Positions 12,391-24,850 of a stretch of 64,000 nucleotides of DNA are shown in pieces. A program made the position numbers and the translations under genes. Below the pieces are notes generated by a model. It saw nothing but the letters and a program-made list of their open reading frames with translations. It made no database searches and was not told the DNA's origin. Positions within the stretch are counted from its first letter, which is position 1. Each line of letters begins with the position of its first letter. Source of the stretch: Lepas anatifera. Lineage: Eukaryota; Arthropoda; Thecostraca; Lepadidae. The stretch spans positions 62,001 through 126,000 of the forward strand of contig JAOTON010001492.1 in assembly GCA_034440635.1 (NCBI GenBank), written 5' to 3'.

Positions 12391-13120
12391 TGGTTGACTG
12401 AGTTGAAGCGAAGGAGAAACCGACAGATCAGGGTCAAGCGGAAGGGGATCTTATGGCAGTAGCAACTGCCCCCGTGAAGTTCCCTGATATAGGTTTCCGG
12501 CGTTTGGTCACTTTTCGTCACACTTTTGGGCACCTCACCGGTCTCTTTTTTCCAGTATCTATATACAAACCCTTCGAATTCCTCCCAGTGCGCGAGTGGG
12601 CAGCGACTTGGACAGAAAATAAACCACCTAACTCACCGACAATAGATGCGCTTCCAGTAGGCGAAAGTGACGCATCATTCACACTATTCCAAACTTGGTC
12701 GAGCCCTGTTCGACCCTGAACCGTCGCTGATGTCGTCGGCAAATCATCACTCTGCGTCGGCGAACCATCGCCAGACGCCACCTGTGCAACTCTAGAGTGT
12801 GACGCCTCATCTCCGGGGGCGCATCACCACCACCAGAGGGAACATTGCTATGGATGGGAGCTATCTCCGCATCCCCATACTGCGACCTGGCTACTTCACA
12901 ATCTGAATCAGGCCGAGGCGTGGCTGATAACACCTGCCGCCTCTTCCCCTAACTGGCGAATGCTGCAATGGCATCCTAAAGTGAACATCAATCAACAAAA
13001 AATACTGACTGGACCTAAACCCCTAGCGATCAGAATGGTAAACAAAGGCGAGGATTAGCGAGGCAGGAGCTCGTCGGAGCACGTCCGTCCAGCACGAGAG
13101 CGCGCAGTCAACTCGCTGGA

Positions 13121-13240
<120 letters not shown>

Positions 13241-13929
13241 CATATATTGGTATAATTTGGCAATATATTTTCTTTTAGGCAGGTGTAATTGAACAGCACT
13301 GAGTGTTGGGCTTATGGGAGCTTCCAGTTAAGTTATCTGATTAAATGTATTTTTGGTTGAATCTGGTATTTTGTCTAATAATTTTCTGATATTAATTCAA
13401 ATTCAATTTTTCCCATGTGTTTCAGTTGTATTTGAAACAATCATTATCAAGGTTACAAAAGTTATGCTGGGTGCCACAGTTGCTAATTTCTAAGGTCATT
13501 TAAAAAAGCTTTCATTCGTTTTTGTCTCATACTTTTTAAAACTACTTAAGTTTGGCAAACAAATTTAAAGTATGAAAAACATGTAGGTATAGACATTCTC
13601 ATACACCCCAGAGCAACAGGGGAAATAGTAGTGCACTCCTGAAAGTTTAGTGACAGTTTGTATCTGTTGAGGTGAAGTGCTTCTTATTAGAATAGTCCAT
13701 AGTGGTCTGTCTTTAAGGCAATGATTTTGGTGTTTTCTTTCAAGTATGAAATTCACGGATTCAGTCTTAATTTTTAATAGTCACGAGCTCAGATTGTGAC
13801 TCCATTACTAGGATGTTTCCGTGAGTTTACACCAATCTAGCTTTGTAAAAGGTTGTAGGCACTTTATGCTTAACTTTTATGAAACAAAATTGCAGTGTTT
13901 TATTCGCATTCTGCACTCTGCTGTGCTAC
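13241..13929. other. AT-rich spacer, no gene seen
   Basis: Unique-looking AT-rich sequence between the (TA)n tract and the first CCCATGGGA array. No exon or terminal repeat was recognised. Confidence 0.5.
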
Positions 13930-14150
13930 CCCTAGTGAAAAAATCCCATGGGATCATGGAAAATTCCCATGGGACTGACCTGTCCCATGGGACAATTCCA
14001 TGGGATTTCATCGTCCCATGGGACTTTCCCTGGGATTTCCAGGGATTTCACTGTCCCATGGGACGTCGATGGGATTTTCTGTCCCATGGGACTGTCTCCA
14101 CGGGATATCGACGGGACTTGTTTGTCCCATGGGACTTTCCCCTACTATTT
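13930..14150. repeat. CCCATGGGA palindrome array, left copy
   Basis: About nine occurrences of the palindrome TCCCATGGGA or close variants, spaced 15-35 bases apart. The left edge reads CCCTAGTGAAAAAATCCC. The exact complement of that edge closes the right-hand array at 17006, so the two arrays are in inverted orientation. Confidence 0.85.
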
Positions 14151-14983
14151 CCATGGCAACAGAAATGTCTCCTCACCCTCCCTCCTGGCATGCGAGAATT
14201 GGTGTCTTGTGGTAAGAAACCCATCCCCCACCCCTACCCAAAATATTATTGGAACAATTTTGGTGACCATCCATGCCTGACATCTGGCCCATTGTCAGAA
14301 CCAGGGTATGTCCGGGCCGAATGCTCCCCTACAAAGAGAAAACCTGGATCCGACATTACAAGTTCCTGTTAATAACACCATGGTCTCCACACTTGAAATA
14401 CTAAAACCGAACCTAATTCACCAAACCGAGCTCATTACGGCCTTCGGGGTACTGCCAGATAGATTTTCATCTCTAGTTGGGTTTTGAAGTGAGACAACAG
14501 CAATTTGCATCAATCAGTATCAGCTGACTGCGCCTGCCCAGCTTCGCAGCCGACGGTCCCGGCCTGAGTATTGTGTGTACTACTATGACTCCCTCCACCA
14601 TTGCCGCAATTGCCGCCGCATCCAAACCAAACATGGCCGATTTAAAACAAAGGCCAATAATTTCCCTTTACTTCACCTTTCTTTGGGCCTCTTCAGATGA
14701 ATTTTATTTATCGAGAATGTATATTAATTTAATTTTAACAGTTATTTAGGGTATTTTTATGTATATTTTATATTTTAGTAGGTAAAGTAGTCTTTCAAGA
14801 CAGAGATTCCTTCGATTGGTGAAAGTATTTTGCAAAATTGGCAGCACCCCTCTTCCTTCAACCGTTGCGAAAATCGGTTTGATTTGATATTTGAAATCCC
14901 AGTTGGATTTTCGTGTGGTTAGTGCTCGTTATTTCTAAAAGGTCACTGTTCGAAATTATTGGTATTTTGAGGGATCGGAACTG

Positions 14984-15155
14984 ATGAGTCAAGCTTCAAA
15001 CCAGAGTGCTGTCGTGGAATGGCTGGAAAACCCGCCTTCATTTTCGGTACTACCCGTGAAGTTTATCAAAGAAGGTCTTGGTGGTCTATCGCTTGGTGCT
15101 CGGGTGGAAGCGAAACATGGGAAACGGTGGTTTCCTGCAGTTCTAAGAGCTCAAG
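14984..15155 (+). CDS. Unrecognised gene, exon 1
   Basis: The exon runs from an ATG preceded by gatcggaactg to the strong donor CAAG|GTACGT, ending in phase 1. It contains VEAKHGKRWFPAVLRAQ. No other exon-like open frame on this strand nearby ends at so good a donor. Confidence 0.55.
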
Positions 15156-16450
15156 GTACGTGGTACGCCTTTTCCATTTGATGTCAATTTTTTGTTCTTC
15201 TTTTCCAGCTTATTAGCCTTTTAGCACAAATATACTTAGGTAGGTACATATTCAATTACCTGCTACCAAACAGGTATGTTCATTCAGACATTTATACTTC
15301 CTTCATTTCTTTGCTTGTTTTCAAGGTCGAGACACAGCCGCTTTAACAGCGCTCTGGGAGTACTGTATCCTCAATACCTAGCAAGGAGCAGCTTTGGTCA
15401 TGCAGTGGTTTCAATGGCCCAAGCTGAGCTGCACTTGATAGTCACAGATGCAAGCTCCCCAAGTCAATAAACGTTCTTGCGGCAATTAATTTTGACCATG
15501 AGAGCCGGCTGTCTGAAATAAGCTAATCAAACCAGAAACATCTGGGATTTATTTTCAACAAAATGTGAGGAATCCAAAGTGATTTCACACCCTGGTGTTT
15601 GGTCTGTTTTTTTGCCTTTATCCTACTCAATTTTGAGCCCTCACCTTAGGGAAGAATGATTTTACCCAAGGCCCCTGCCTCTGCTTTTTGCCATATGGTT
15701 CTGATGCTGTTTATGTATATGTGTGTAGTGTCGCAACCTTGAACGATCCGATTAAAATGTGGAATAAAGTAACAACATGATTATCCACACCATCAGCAAC
15801 AAGAACACACAATCACATGCTAACACTACCGAGTTCAAGACTGAACTGATTTTGCTAACCCTTGGTAATTCTGACATCAACTCTTTAGGCAAATCCTTCC
15901 TTTAGCTTAACACAATAGATGCCAGAAGCAACCGGAACAAAACCTCTAAATAACATTAGGAAATTATAACTCTCCAGATACTACAATGTGCATGTATATT
16001 TGCACTTAATTTATTTTCTGCAACCTGAGGGACTAACTTCTGCTCCGTGCTTGATACAAACCAGGCACTGCATCTGAGATGGAGCGCAAGATGAAGGAGA
16101 TAGAGGCTGAGAGTTCGGACAGCACTGACTTCTCTGGCAGCGAGACTGAAGATGACCATGTCTCGTATGGCAAAGGTCATAGAGTGAAGCAGGTCAGAAA
16201 GTTTCTGGACTTCGAGGTGGAGAGCCTGAGAAAATCTCCGGATGCCAAGGTAAGGATTGAAAACAATAATACCAAGTCTCTGCATGTCTGAGCTTGATGC
16301 CTCAGCTAATTAAGTAAATATTAAGGGTTGATAATTAATTAAATATTAAGTAAAAATAAGGGTTGATTATGAATTATATTGTCTATTCTTGGATGATGAA
16401 CTAACACATTTGCCTGTCCTCAGATTTCGTCCGAAAAAGACGGGACTTGA
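14984..16450 (+). CDS. Unrecognised three-exon gene, acidic/coiled product
   Basis: I do not recognise this gene. Three plus-strand exons (14984-15155, 16065-16249, 16424-16450) join by GT-AG introns with matching phases 1 and 0, giving about 126 residues. Exon 1 starts MSQASNQSAVVEWL and includes LGARVEAKHGKRWFPAVLR, which resembles the start of a Tudor- or Agenet-like barrel (family guess, weak). Exon 2 has EMERKMKEIEAE, an acidic serine-rich block (SSDSTDFSGSETEDD) and a basic-hydrophobic VKQVRKFLDFEVESLRK stretch. Exon 3 stops after ISSEKDGT; in another frame it stays open through GLEYGKTKEILGRK to a stop at about 16544, so the 3' end may be mis-modelled or broken. The gene lies between two inverted CCCATGGGA arrays. 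Confidence 0.55.
16065..16249 (+). CDS. Unrecognised gene, exon 2
   Basis: The acceptor is ttgatacaaaccag and the donor GCCAAG|GTAAGG. The exon carries a charged helix (EMERKMKEIEAE), an acidic Ser-rich block and HRVKQVRKFLDFEVESL. The phases (1 in, 0 out) match exon 1. Confidence 0.6.
16424..16450 (+). CDS. Unrecognised gene, exon 3 (tentative end)
   Basis: A good acceptor (tttgcctgtcctcag) precedes ISSEKDGT and TGA in the phase set by exon 2. The +1 frame is open for 40 codons (FRPKKTGLEYGKTKEILGRK and onward), has a more protein-like composition and ends at a TAG near 16544. Either the terminal exon is very short, or an indel or unmodelled splice site shifted the frame. Confidence 0.35.
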   Translation: MSSEKDGT

Positions 16451-16742
16451 ATATGGGAAGACAAAGGAAATCCTCGGCAGAAAAATTCATGACGAGCAGA
16501 AGATGTTAAAAAGAAGTGAAGGGCGGAGTGAAGTGAACCAGTAGTGCGTAGTGAGCGAAAACCAAAGGATTTAACTGAATATAATATAGTTGAATCTGAA
16601 AACCAAAAGTCTTTAGTTCTGACGTCTTAGTGATGATGCTTTCAGGACCGGCGTAGAGATGCTGTCGAATTTATGGCGAACAGTCTTCTGGAATTGGCAT
16701 TGAAACCCCTCTTGGACTGGCTGGTTTTCCTTGGGTCCTGCA

Positions 16743-17006
16743 TGGTATTTCCATGGGACCAGCGCAGAGTTTCTATGTGAATCCCATGGATCAGCGCATG
16801 GGATTCCCATGGGAATGCGCATGGAATTATCATGGGAATGCGCATGGGATTCTCATGGGAATGCGCATGGGATTCTCATGGGAATGCGCATGGGGATTCC
16901 CATGGGAATGCGCATGGGATTCCCATGCAAATCCCTGTTTCACTTTCGTATGGGATTGTCCCATGCATTTTTCATGGGACAGTCCCATGGGATTTTTTCA
17001 CTAGGG
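16743..17006. repeat. CATGGGAATGCG array, right copy
   Basis: Near-perfect 24-bp units built on catgggaatgcgcatgggat run from about 16800 to 16925, with diverged CCCATGGGA units on both sides. The end reads GGGATTTTTTCACTAGGG, the inverse of the left array's edge. Open frames of the MGMRMGF type are repeat artefacts. Confidence 0.88.
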
Positions 17007-17620
17007 ACTTCTATACCGCTAACGCAATTTACACATTTTAGGAAATGGAATCCGTGATGTTTTCGCACCAATTTTAAGTTTTAAGTGTTTGTACTGATTG
17101 AAAAGGAGATTTAAGGGCATATACATGCACATAATTATTTCAACTTACTGATAGAACTTTCACTCGCATCCATCTTCGTTGCTTAAAGATAATTTATGAC
17201 GAGAAACAGGGAGAAACAGGCGGCCACGGCACACGCCTCTCTCCTCCTTCTTATTTTTAGAAACTGGCTTTCGCCTTCCGCGCGCCGCGATACGAGAACA
17301 AGGATTCCAGACAAAATGCCAGATTAGTCCTTCGAGGTGTTTTACGACAGACAGATCTCCTCTATGTTTTGCACCTCCAGCCTCTAATTCCCTCCATGAA
17401 AGGTTCTTTGCTACTCTTCATCTCAGTGAAATATATGCATAAATCCAGGGCTTATCTAACCATACCAAGGCCTAGTGGCAAAGTGTGGATCCAAATTTTT
17501 CTCAAAGGGAGTGGATAAAGCCTCTGGCCCCCACCATTGGGGCCCTCCTAGGTCCAGGGCCTCCGATATTTTTTTTTCATTTAATAAGCACGAAATATTT
17601 CCACAACATATTTTTTGGAT
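17007..17620. other. Spacer, no gene seen
   Basis: Mixed unique sequence. No exon with matching splice sites was found. A short segment at about 17470-17580 resembles a degraded GGATCC-bearing MITE end. Confidence 0.45.
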
Positions 17621-17621
17621 G

Positions 17622-18164
17622 CAGAGGTGGATCCAGAATTTACTCACGGGGTGAGAAAGGGGGAGTTTGATGTAAGTCTCGGGACTTTAGCTCAGGGATT
17701 GCAATTTCGTATTTAACACGTATTTACGGGAGTCTCAGCCCCCTTCGCTTTGACGGGGGTGGCGGGTCCTCAGGGGTGTAACTTTGTGAAAATCTTTAGG
17801 GGTGCTTTTTCCTAGTCAACCCATACCATTTTACTGGCAGTGTTAGGGGATGAAAAGCGTAAAAAGGGGTAAAAACCTTACACCTTTGTCCTTACACCTT
17901 TGTTCTGCGACATTAAAGTAAACACCCCTCCCACAAAATTCTCCCACACACTTTAGACTCGGGCAAAGGTGCTTTGCACAGAACGCCTTATAAAAAGCCC
18001 TTAACTAACTAGCTAACACTTTTGTCGAAACATTTCTAATGACTTCTTTCCTGCTTTATTTGCACTCCACATTGTTCCCCTCGTATCTAAAAATAGTTTT
18101 GCCCTCTGGTTTGAGCGTTTGGGGGGAGCATGGCCCAAATACCATTCCCCTGGATCCGCCAGTG
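17622..18164. mobile_element. hAT-like MITE candidate (543 bp)
   Basis: The left end CAGAGGTGGATCCAG and right end CTGGATCCGCCAGTG are imperfect inverted repeats of the CAGTGGCGGATCC type seen in other small elements here. The flanking octamers (TTTGGATG and ACTTAACA) do not match, so this may be old or chimeric. A GGGGTGTAACTTTG terminus of another family begins inside it at 17771. Confidence 0.45.
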
Positions 18165-18170
18165 ACTTAA

Positions 18171-19172
18171 CACGTGCCCTGCTGGGGGCGAAATTTGACC
18201 CCCCCGCCTGGTTTTCCCCGGATATCGCAAAACCAAGAGATGCATAGCAACGAAACTTACAGTACCTTATTCCTGATCAATTCTACGCATCTCACCACAT
18301 TTTTAAGGCAGGTCATATAAGGTTAAGGAGCTATCCAAGGTCAAGCGACCCGACCTCAAAACCTAAAATTACGAGTTTGATGCGGCGCCTAAAGAGCATC
18401 AGCCAACTGATCAGTTTGAAACTCTCAAAATATGATGAGGCTATTAGGGTCTACAAATCTGCTATATCGGGATTTTGATATTGTTGACGGAAGGTGGAGT
18501 CAATTTTTTGGTCACCCCATTATAAGTCTATGGAGAAAAATAGAAAGGGCTCGTTTTTGGTAAATCCGGGATAGATAAAGCTGAAAATGCTCAAACAGTG
18601 TATTCTTACCACGATCGTGACCTTAAAGCTGAGTTTTGGACCATCTGACCTCTCAAAGGTCATGTCAGGTCACAGGAGCATACAGTGATTGTTTTGCGAA
18701 TAACTTGTCACTGAATTGAGATAAAGCTCCCATTTTGCTTTCATTGTGCTTTTTTGTCACGAGAAGTCGATTGATATGCAATATGACCATACCAGGTCAC
18801 CCTGTGAACCTGACCTAGCTCGATGTCAGGTCGTTTTCTCAGTTTGACCTAGGAAGGTCATATTATACATCATTCAATTTGCCACAATGAGAGGAATCCA
18901 ATGATGCATAAATATGTGCTCTAGCTCCGGTGAGAAAAAATCTAGAGGGGGAAACGTGCGCTGCCCTGTTGTAAGCCTATGGGACCTTATTTGACCTATG
19001 CTGACCTCACTATTGACCTGGAATAAAAATACTTCGTATAATTTCTCTTCGTCTCGTCAAGAGCTTTCAAACGCCGTCCATAATATCTATTTTCTGGGAA
19101 ATGAAATACAAAGGGGGCACAATTCACCCCCCATCGGGGCATGTCATGCCAGGGAACCCAGCGGGGCGTGTG
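18171..19172. mobile_element. TTAA MITE, family C, copy 1
   Basis: The left terminus is TTAA then CACGTGCCCTGCTGGGGG; the right terminus is CCCAGCGGGGCGTGTG, followed by a decayed TTAA (CTAG). The interior holds several TGACCT/AGGTCA hexamers and aligns along its length with copy 2. It is non-coding. Confidence 0.75.
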
Positions 19173-19373
19173 CTAGCATACGTTAAGAGATGCGCCCAAA
19201 AACCGTGGTAAAAAAAACTTTCGGAATATGGGGGCAGTGCCCACCATTTTCCAGCCGTTTCCGTACCTTGTTTTCAGCAACAAATCAAACGATAAGCCGA
19301 GTTATCTTCGGCCCCACCGAAGTCGAAGACCCTTTCCCACAAGTTCAAAATAGTTCCTGCGCGGATGCTTTAA

Positions 19374-20390
19374 CACGCACCCCGCTGGGGGGCGAAATTC
19401 GCCCCCTCCCCTACTGGTTTTCCCCGGATAAGGCAAAGACAAAGAGATGCAGAGCAACGAAACTTGCAGTACCTTATCCCTTATCCATTTTACGCCTCTG
19501 AATTTTCTAGGTCAAGTCGTGTCAGTTGAAGGAGCTATCCACGGTCAAGTGACCCGACCTCAAAACCTAAAATCACAAGTTTGAAGCGGCGCCTAAGGAA
19601 CATCTGCCCACCGATCAGTTTGAAACTTTCACTATATGATGATGTCGTTAGGTTCTACAAATCTGCTATCTCGGAATTTCGATATCATTGACCTAAGATG
19701 GGGTCAAATTTTTGGTCACCATATTATAAGTCTATGGTGAAAAATTGAAAGGTCTCGTTTTTAGTAAATACTGGATAGATAAAACTGAAAATTCTCAAAC
19801 CGTGTATTCTTACCACGAGATTGACCTTAAAGTTATTTTTTACTATTTGACCTCTTTAAGTTCATGTTAGGTCACAGAAGCATACAGTGATTGTTTTGTC
19901 AACTTCTCACTGCATTGAGATAAAGCTCCCATTTTGCTTGCATTTTGCTTATATCGTCACAGGGAGTCGATTGACATGCAAATGACCATACCAGGTCACC
20001 CTGTGACCCTGGCCTAGTTCGATGTCAGGTCATTTTCACATTTTTTACCTAGCAAGGTCATATTATACGAGTGCATTTTTCGATTCACCACAATGAGAGG
20101 AATCCAATGTGGCGTGAATATTTGCTCTAACTCCACTGAATAAATATCTGGAGGGGGAAACGTGCACTGCCCTGTTGTAAGCCTATTGAATATTCTTAGA
20201 CCTATGCTGACCTCAATATTGTCCTGACATAAAAATACTTCATGTAATTTCTCTTGGCCACGTCAGGAGCTTTCGAGCGCCGTGCGTAATTTTTCTTTAG
20301 CTTTCCTGGGAAATGAGATACGGAGGGAGGGAGGCGAAATACGCCCCCCCAGCGGGGTGCGTCATGCCAGGGACCCCAGCGGGGCGCGTG
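19374..20390. mobile_element. TTAA MITE, family C, copy 2 (1017 bp)
   Basis: The left end is TTAA then CACGCACCCCGCTGGGG; the right end is CCCCAGCGGGGCGCGTG then TTGA. The interior has the same order of landmarks as copy 1, including AGGTCA-type hexamers. The two copies are direct repeats separated by about 200 bases. Family B elements at 27.8-32.5 kb share the interior layout but have different termini. Confidence 0.82.
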
Positions 20391-20589
20391 TTGAGCTTCC
20401 TGCTCATTAAAGGTCACAGCTCGAAAAGCTGTAAACGTGGTTAAACCAGGAGTTCTTGGTGTTTTTTTTAACTAGCGCGCAGACAAATGGCCACCCACCT
20501 ATTTAGTGTTATTGTTTGCATTTTACCATCATTTAAACTTATATATGGTGCAGGGGCGGATTTAGGGGGCCGCGGGGCCGCAGCCCCCC

Positions 20590-23500
20590 TCGCTGGTAAG
20601 GCGCCCCCTCGGCACTAAGGCACCCCGGGGGCCGCCTCCATTTGCTCCACATTTGCATGCCAAACGGAAATACTGGCGCCCCCTGGTAATTCTGCTGCAT
20701 GCAAATACCACATTTTGACAACCCGCCCTGCATCACTGGCGCCCCCATGGTGCATCATTGGTGTCCTTGTTTCACTCCGCCGACGCCCCCCAAGCCTCTT
20801 CCACCTCTTGAAATCCCGCTATATATTACCGGCGCCCCACTCTTCACTACGGGCGCCCCCATCTTCTAGAAATCCGCTCTATATCACTGGCGCCTCCATG
20901 GTGCAGCATTGATGTCTCGTTTTTGCTCCAGCGGCGCCCCCACGCGTCACTGTGGGCACCCCATCTTTGGAACCCCACATGTACCACCGGCGCCCCCATT
21001 GGGCATCATTGGTGCCTTCGTTTCACTCCACCGGCGCCCCCAAGCCTCATCGTGGGCTCTCCCACTTCTTGGCATCCCGCTATAAGCTATTGGCGCCCCA
21101 ATCCTCACCACGAGCGCCCCCACCTTCGGAAAATCCGCTCTATACCACTGGCGCCTCCATGGTGCAGCATTGATGTATCGTTTTTGCTCCAACGGCGCCC
21201 CCACGCGTCACTGTGGGCGCCCCACCTTTGGAACCCTCATGTACCACCGGCGCCCCAATTGGGCATCATTGGTGTCTTCTGTGTACTTCACCGGCGCCTC
21301 ACGCTTCACCGTGGGCGCCTCTGCTTTTAGAGCCGCTCTTTACCATTGGCGCCCCCGTGGAACATCATTGGTGTTTTTTTGCCCAAATGGCGCCCCCATG
21401 CCTCACTGAGGGGGTCTTCACCCTTTACCAGCCCGTTTTATACCAGTGGAAGCCCCACTCTCTCTCCCCACTCCCCACTATGGGTGCCCCCACCTTCTAA
21501 CAATCCGCTCTATACCACTGGCGCCTCCATGGTGCAGCATTGATGTCTCGTTTTTGCTCCAACGGCGCCCCCACGCGTCACTGTGGGCGCCCCATCTTTT
21601 GAAACCCCGCATGTACCATCGGCGCCCCTATGGTGCATCATTGGTGCCTTCGTTTCACTCCACTGGTGCCCCCAAGCCTCTTCCACCTCTTGACATCCCG
21701 CTATATACTACCGGCGCCCCACTCTTCACTACGGGCGCCCACATCTTCTAAAATCCGCTCTATATCACTGGCGCCTCCATGGTGCAGCATTGATGTCTTC
21801 TGTGCACTCCACCGGCGCCCCCACGCTTCGCCGTGGGCGCCTCTGATTTTTGGAGCCGCTCTTTACCATTGGCGCCCCCGTGGTACATCATTGGTGCCTT
21901 TTGCTCAAATGGCGCCCCATGCCTCTTTGAGGGGGTATTCACCCTTTACCAGCCCGTTTTATACCAGTGGAACCCCCACTCTGTCTCCCCGCTATGTACT
22001 ACTGGATCCCCACTCCCCACTATGGGTGCCCCCACCTTCCAACAATCCGCTCTATACCACTGGCGCCTCCATGGTGCAGCATTGATGTCTCGTTTTTGCT
22101 CCAACGGCGCCCCCACGCGTCACTGTGGGCGCCCCATCTTTGAAACCCCGCATGTACCATCGGCGCCCCTATGGTGCATCATTGGTGCCTTCGTTTCACT
22201 CCACTGGTGCCCCCAAGCCTCTTCCACCTCTTGACATCCCACTATATACTACCGGCGCCCCACTCTTCACTACGGGCGCCCACATCTTCTAAAAATCCGC
22301 TCAATATCACTGGCGCCTCCATGGTGCAGCATTGATGTCTCGTTTTTGCTCCAACGGCGCCCCCACGCGTCACCGTGGGCGCCCCATCTTTTGGAACCCA
22401 GCATGTACCACCGGCGCCCACATTGGGCAGCATTGGTGCCTTCGTTTCACTCCACCGGCGTCCCCAAGCCTCATCGTGGGCTCTCCCACTTCTTGGCATC
22501 CCGCTATAAACTATTGGCGCCCCAATCCTCACCACGGGCGCCCCCACCTTCGGAAAATCCGCTCTATACCACTGGCGCCTCCATGGTGCAGCATTGATGT
22601 CTCGTTTTTACTTCAACAGCGCCGCCACGCGTCACTGTGGGCGCCCCATGTGCTGAAACCCTGCATGTACCACCGGCATCCCCATTGGGCATCATTGGTG
22701 TCTTCTGTGCACTCCACCGGGGCGGCGCCCCCATGCTTCACTGTAGGCACCCTCTGCTTTTTGGACCCGCTCTTTACCTCTGGCGCCCCCATGGTGCATA
22801 ATTGGTGCGTTCCTTTTAATATCAAACGGCGCCCCCATGCCCCATTGAGGGAGTCTTCACCTTTCAACAGCCCCTCTTATACCACTCGAGCCCCACTCTT
22901 ATGATGCATTATTGTTGTCTGCTTTTAGCTTTATGGGCGCCTTCCCCCGCCCTCTTTCCACCATCTTTTGACACATCGTTCTGTATCACTGGCGCCCCCA
23001 TAATGAATCATTGGTGCCTGTGCTTTGCTCCACCGGCGCCTTCATTTCCCGCCGTGGGCTCATCGGGAGCGCCCCCACATTTCGACAAACCGCTCTGTCT
23101 GGCGGCACCCATGGTACACATTGGTGCTTTTCTTTCGCTCCATTGGTGCCCCCACACTTCACTATAGGCGTCCACATATTTCTGCTGATTGCTTGATGGA
23201 TCATTGGTATCTTACTTTTGCTCTACCGGCGCCCAACCACATCCCACCACCACGCGCCACTATGGGCGCCCCAACTTTTGACAGCATGCCCTGTGCCTCC
23301 AGCGCCTCCATGGTGCGTGATGGGTGCCTATCCTTAGCTCCATGAACGCACCAACACATCCCTGCGAGAAACCCCATGCAGTTTCTCTTTACTTTGCATT
23401 TCTTGCATCCCAAACGTGGCCCGTTGTCTTACCAGCGCCTCCCTTGACAGCTCCCACAAATTTCACTGAATGCGAGTACCCCCAAGCTGCATCACCGGAA

Positions 23501-24850
23501 GCTCCAAACTTCAGCTTCGGTGTCTCCTTGATGACCAAATTGTGCCGTCAGCGCTCTTCCCATGCACCGTCTTCTCCTCCCTGTTCCCCAACCAGTGCCT
23601 TATTCGTGTACCCCCTTCTACCCTGTTGTTACCCTACCAGTGACCCTATGATGGATTATTTGCTCCCACAGACGCTCCACTGTCGGTTCCACGCTTATGT
23701 ACTGCAGGCGCCCCTTGCCTGCAGCACCGGTATCCATAACTCCAGTCTCGGTATCGCCTCGGTGAAGTATCAGCGTCCCCCCGATGCACTATCACCATTA
23801 CCATCCCTCGCCCGAAAGCCCAAATAACTAACTGACTAACTCACCACACTTCCCCCGGCTATAGACCACCGGCGTCCCACAGGGTGTACCACTGTACCAC
23901 ACTGAACTTTTGGCACTCCCATGCTGAATCACCGCTGGACTCATTTATTAACCTAAGCACCCCCTCATATATCATGCCCCCGGGTCACTAATACGCGTCA
24001 CACTTCAACGTGGACCACCCTCATCGATTTTTTGACGCCCTCTTCTTTGTGGTTAGGCGCCCATATTTCACGATTGGCCGCCCTTTTCAGCTCTAGAGCG
24101 CCCCGCTGCAACATGGACCACCCGTGCCTACCTTTGGCCGCCCTTTCCTGTTCTCCACTATTGGCCGCTCCTTTGCAGATCTAGGGCGCTTCACTTCAAT
24201 GTGGACTCCCCATTCACCTCCGGACCCCCTCTATTTTATGGTTGGGAGCCCCATATTTCACGTTTGGACACCCTTTTCAGCGCTTCGCGGACCTCTGCGA
24301 CGTGGACCACCGTCATTTACCTACAGGCGCCCTTAACTTTGTGACTGGACTCCCCGTTTTCACAATTGACCCGCTTTTCAGCCCTAGGGTGCCCCACTGC
24401 AACGTGGACTGCCCTCATACATTTTTAGCCGCTCTCTTCTGTATGATTGCGCGCACCTTCTCCACTGCTGGCCGCTCTTGTGCAGCTTTAGAGCACCCCA
24501 CTTCACCATGGACTGCCCTCATTCACCTCTGGCCGCCCTCTGCTTTGTGGTTCAGAACCCCTGTATCATGATTGACCGTCCCGTTTAGCTCTAAAGCTGC
24601 CCACCGTAAAATTGATCGCTCTCATCCACTTTTGACTGCCCGCTAGTGCATGATTGCGCGCCCATTTTCCACAATTGTCTGTTCTTTCTTAGCCTTGGGG
24701 CGCCCCACTTTTACGTGTACCGCCTTCAACTTCGGATGTCCTCTACTTTGTGTTGGGGTGCCCAAAATTTCACGATTAACCGCTCTTTTTCAGCCTTAGG
24801 GCATCCCACTGCAACATGTCACTCCCATGGCACATGGACAGCTCTCAGCT
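20590..24850. repeat. GGCGCC minisatellite array inside the hAT-like element
   Basis: Diverged tandem modules carry GGCGCCCCC, then ATGGTGCAGCATTGATGT or ATTGGTGCCTT, then GTGGGCGCCCC. A landmark (ggcgcctccatggtgcagca) recurs at about 20890, 21149, 21519, 21769, 22063, 22310 and 22575, a higher-order spacing of roughly 250-370 bases. From about 23.3 kb the modules decay, and from 24.0 kb they become a GGCCGCCC/GGCGCCCCACT type. Long open frames on both strands merely translate the repeat. Confidence 0.92.

Larger units (their letters stand above)
7939..13120 (-). mobile_element. CR1-like non-LTR retrotransposon, near full length
   Basis: The order on the minus strand is a 5' region, ORF1 remnants (PHD-like zinc finger, coiled coil, RRM-like segment), then ORF2 with endonuclease and reverse transcriptase. 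The 3' end is a short GGTAAG-type repeat (ctaccttaccttacc on the plus strand, 7939-7955), as CR1-group elements commonly have. Both edges meet (TA)n tracts, so the element probably inserted into a TA microsatellite and no target duplication can be read. Frameshifts in ORF1 and ORF2 make this copy inactive. It lies immediately 5' of the SAM exon of the C19orf47-like gene, probably in its first intron. Confidence 0.88.

Noticed and set aside
14500..14634. Possible first exon of the C19orf47-like gene on the minus strand (ATG at 14632-14634, MFGLDAAAIAAM), which would give a bidirectional promoter with the plus-strand gene
   Set aside because: The donor (ATG|GTGGAG) is weak and there is no sequence similarity to confirm it; left as a hypothesis needing transcript data.
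20715..23345. Many overlapping open frames of 60-190 codons on both strands
   Set aside because: They translate the GGCGCC satellite (repeated PPWCSIDV and RRPHASLWAP text) and shift frame from unit to unit.
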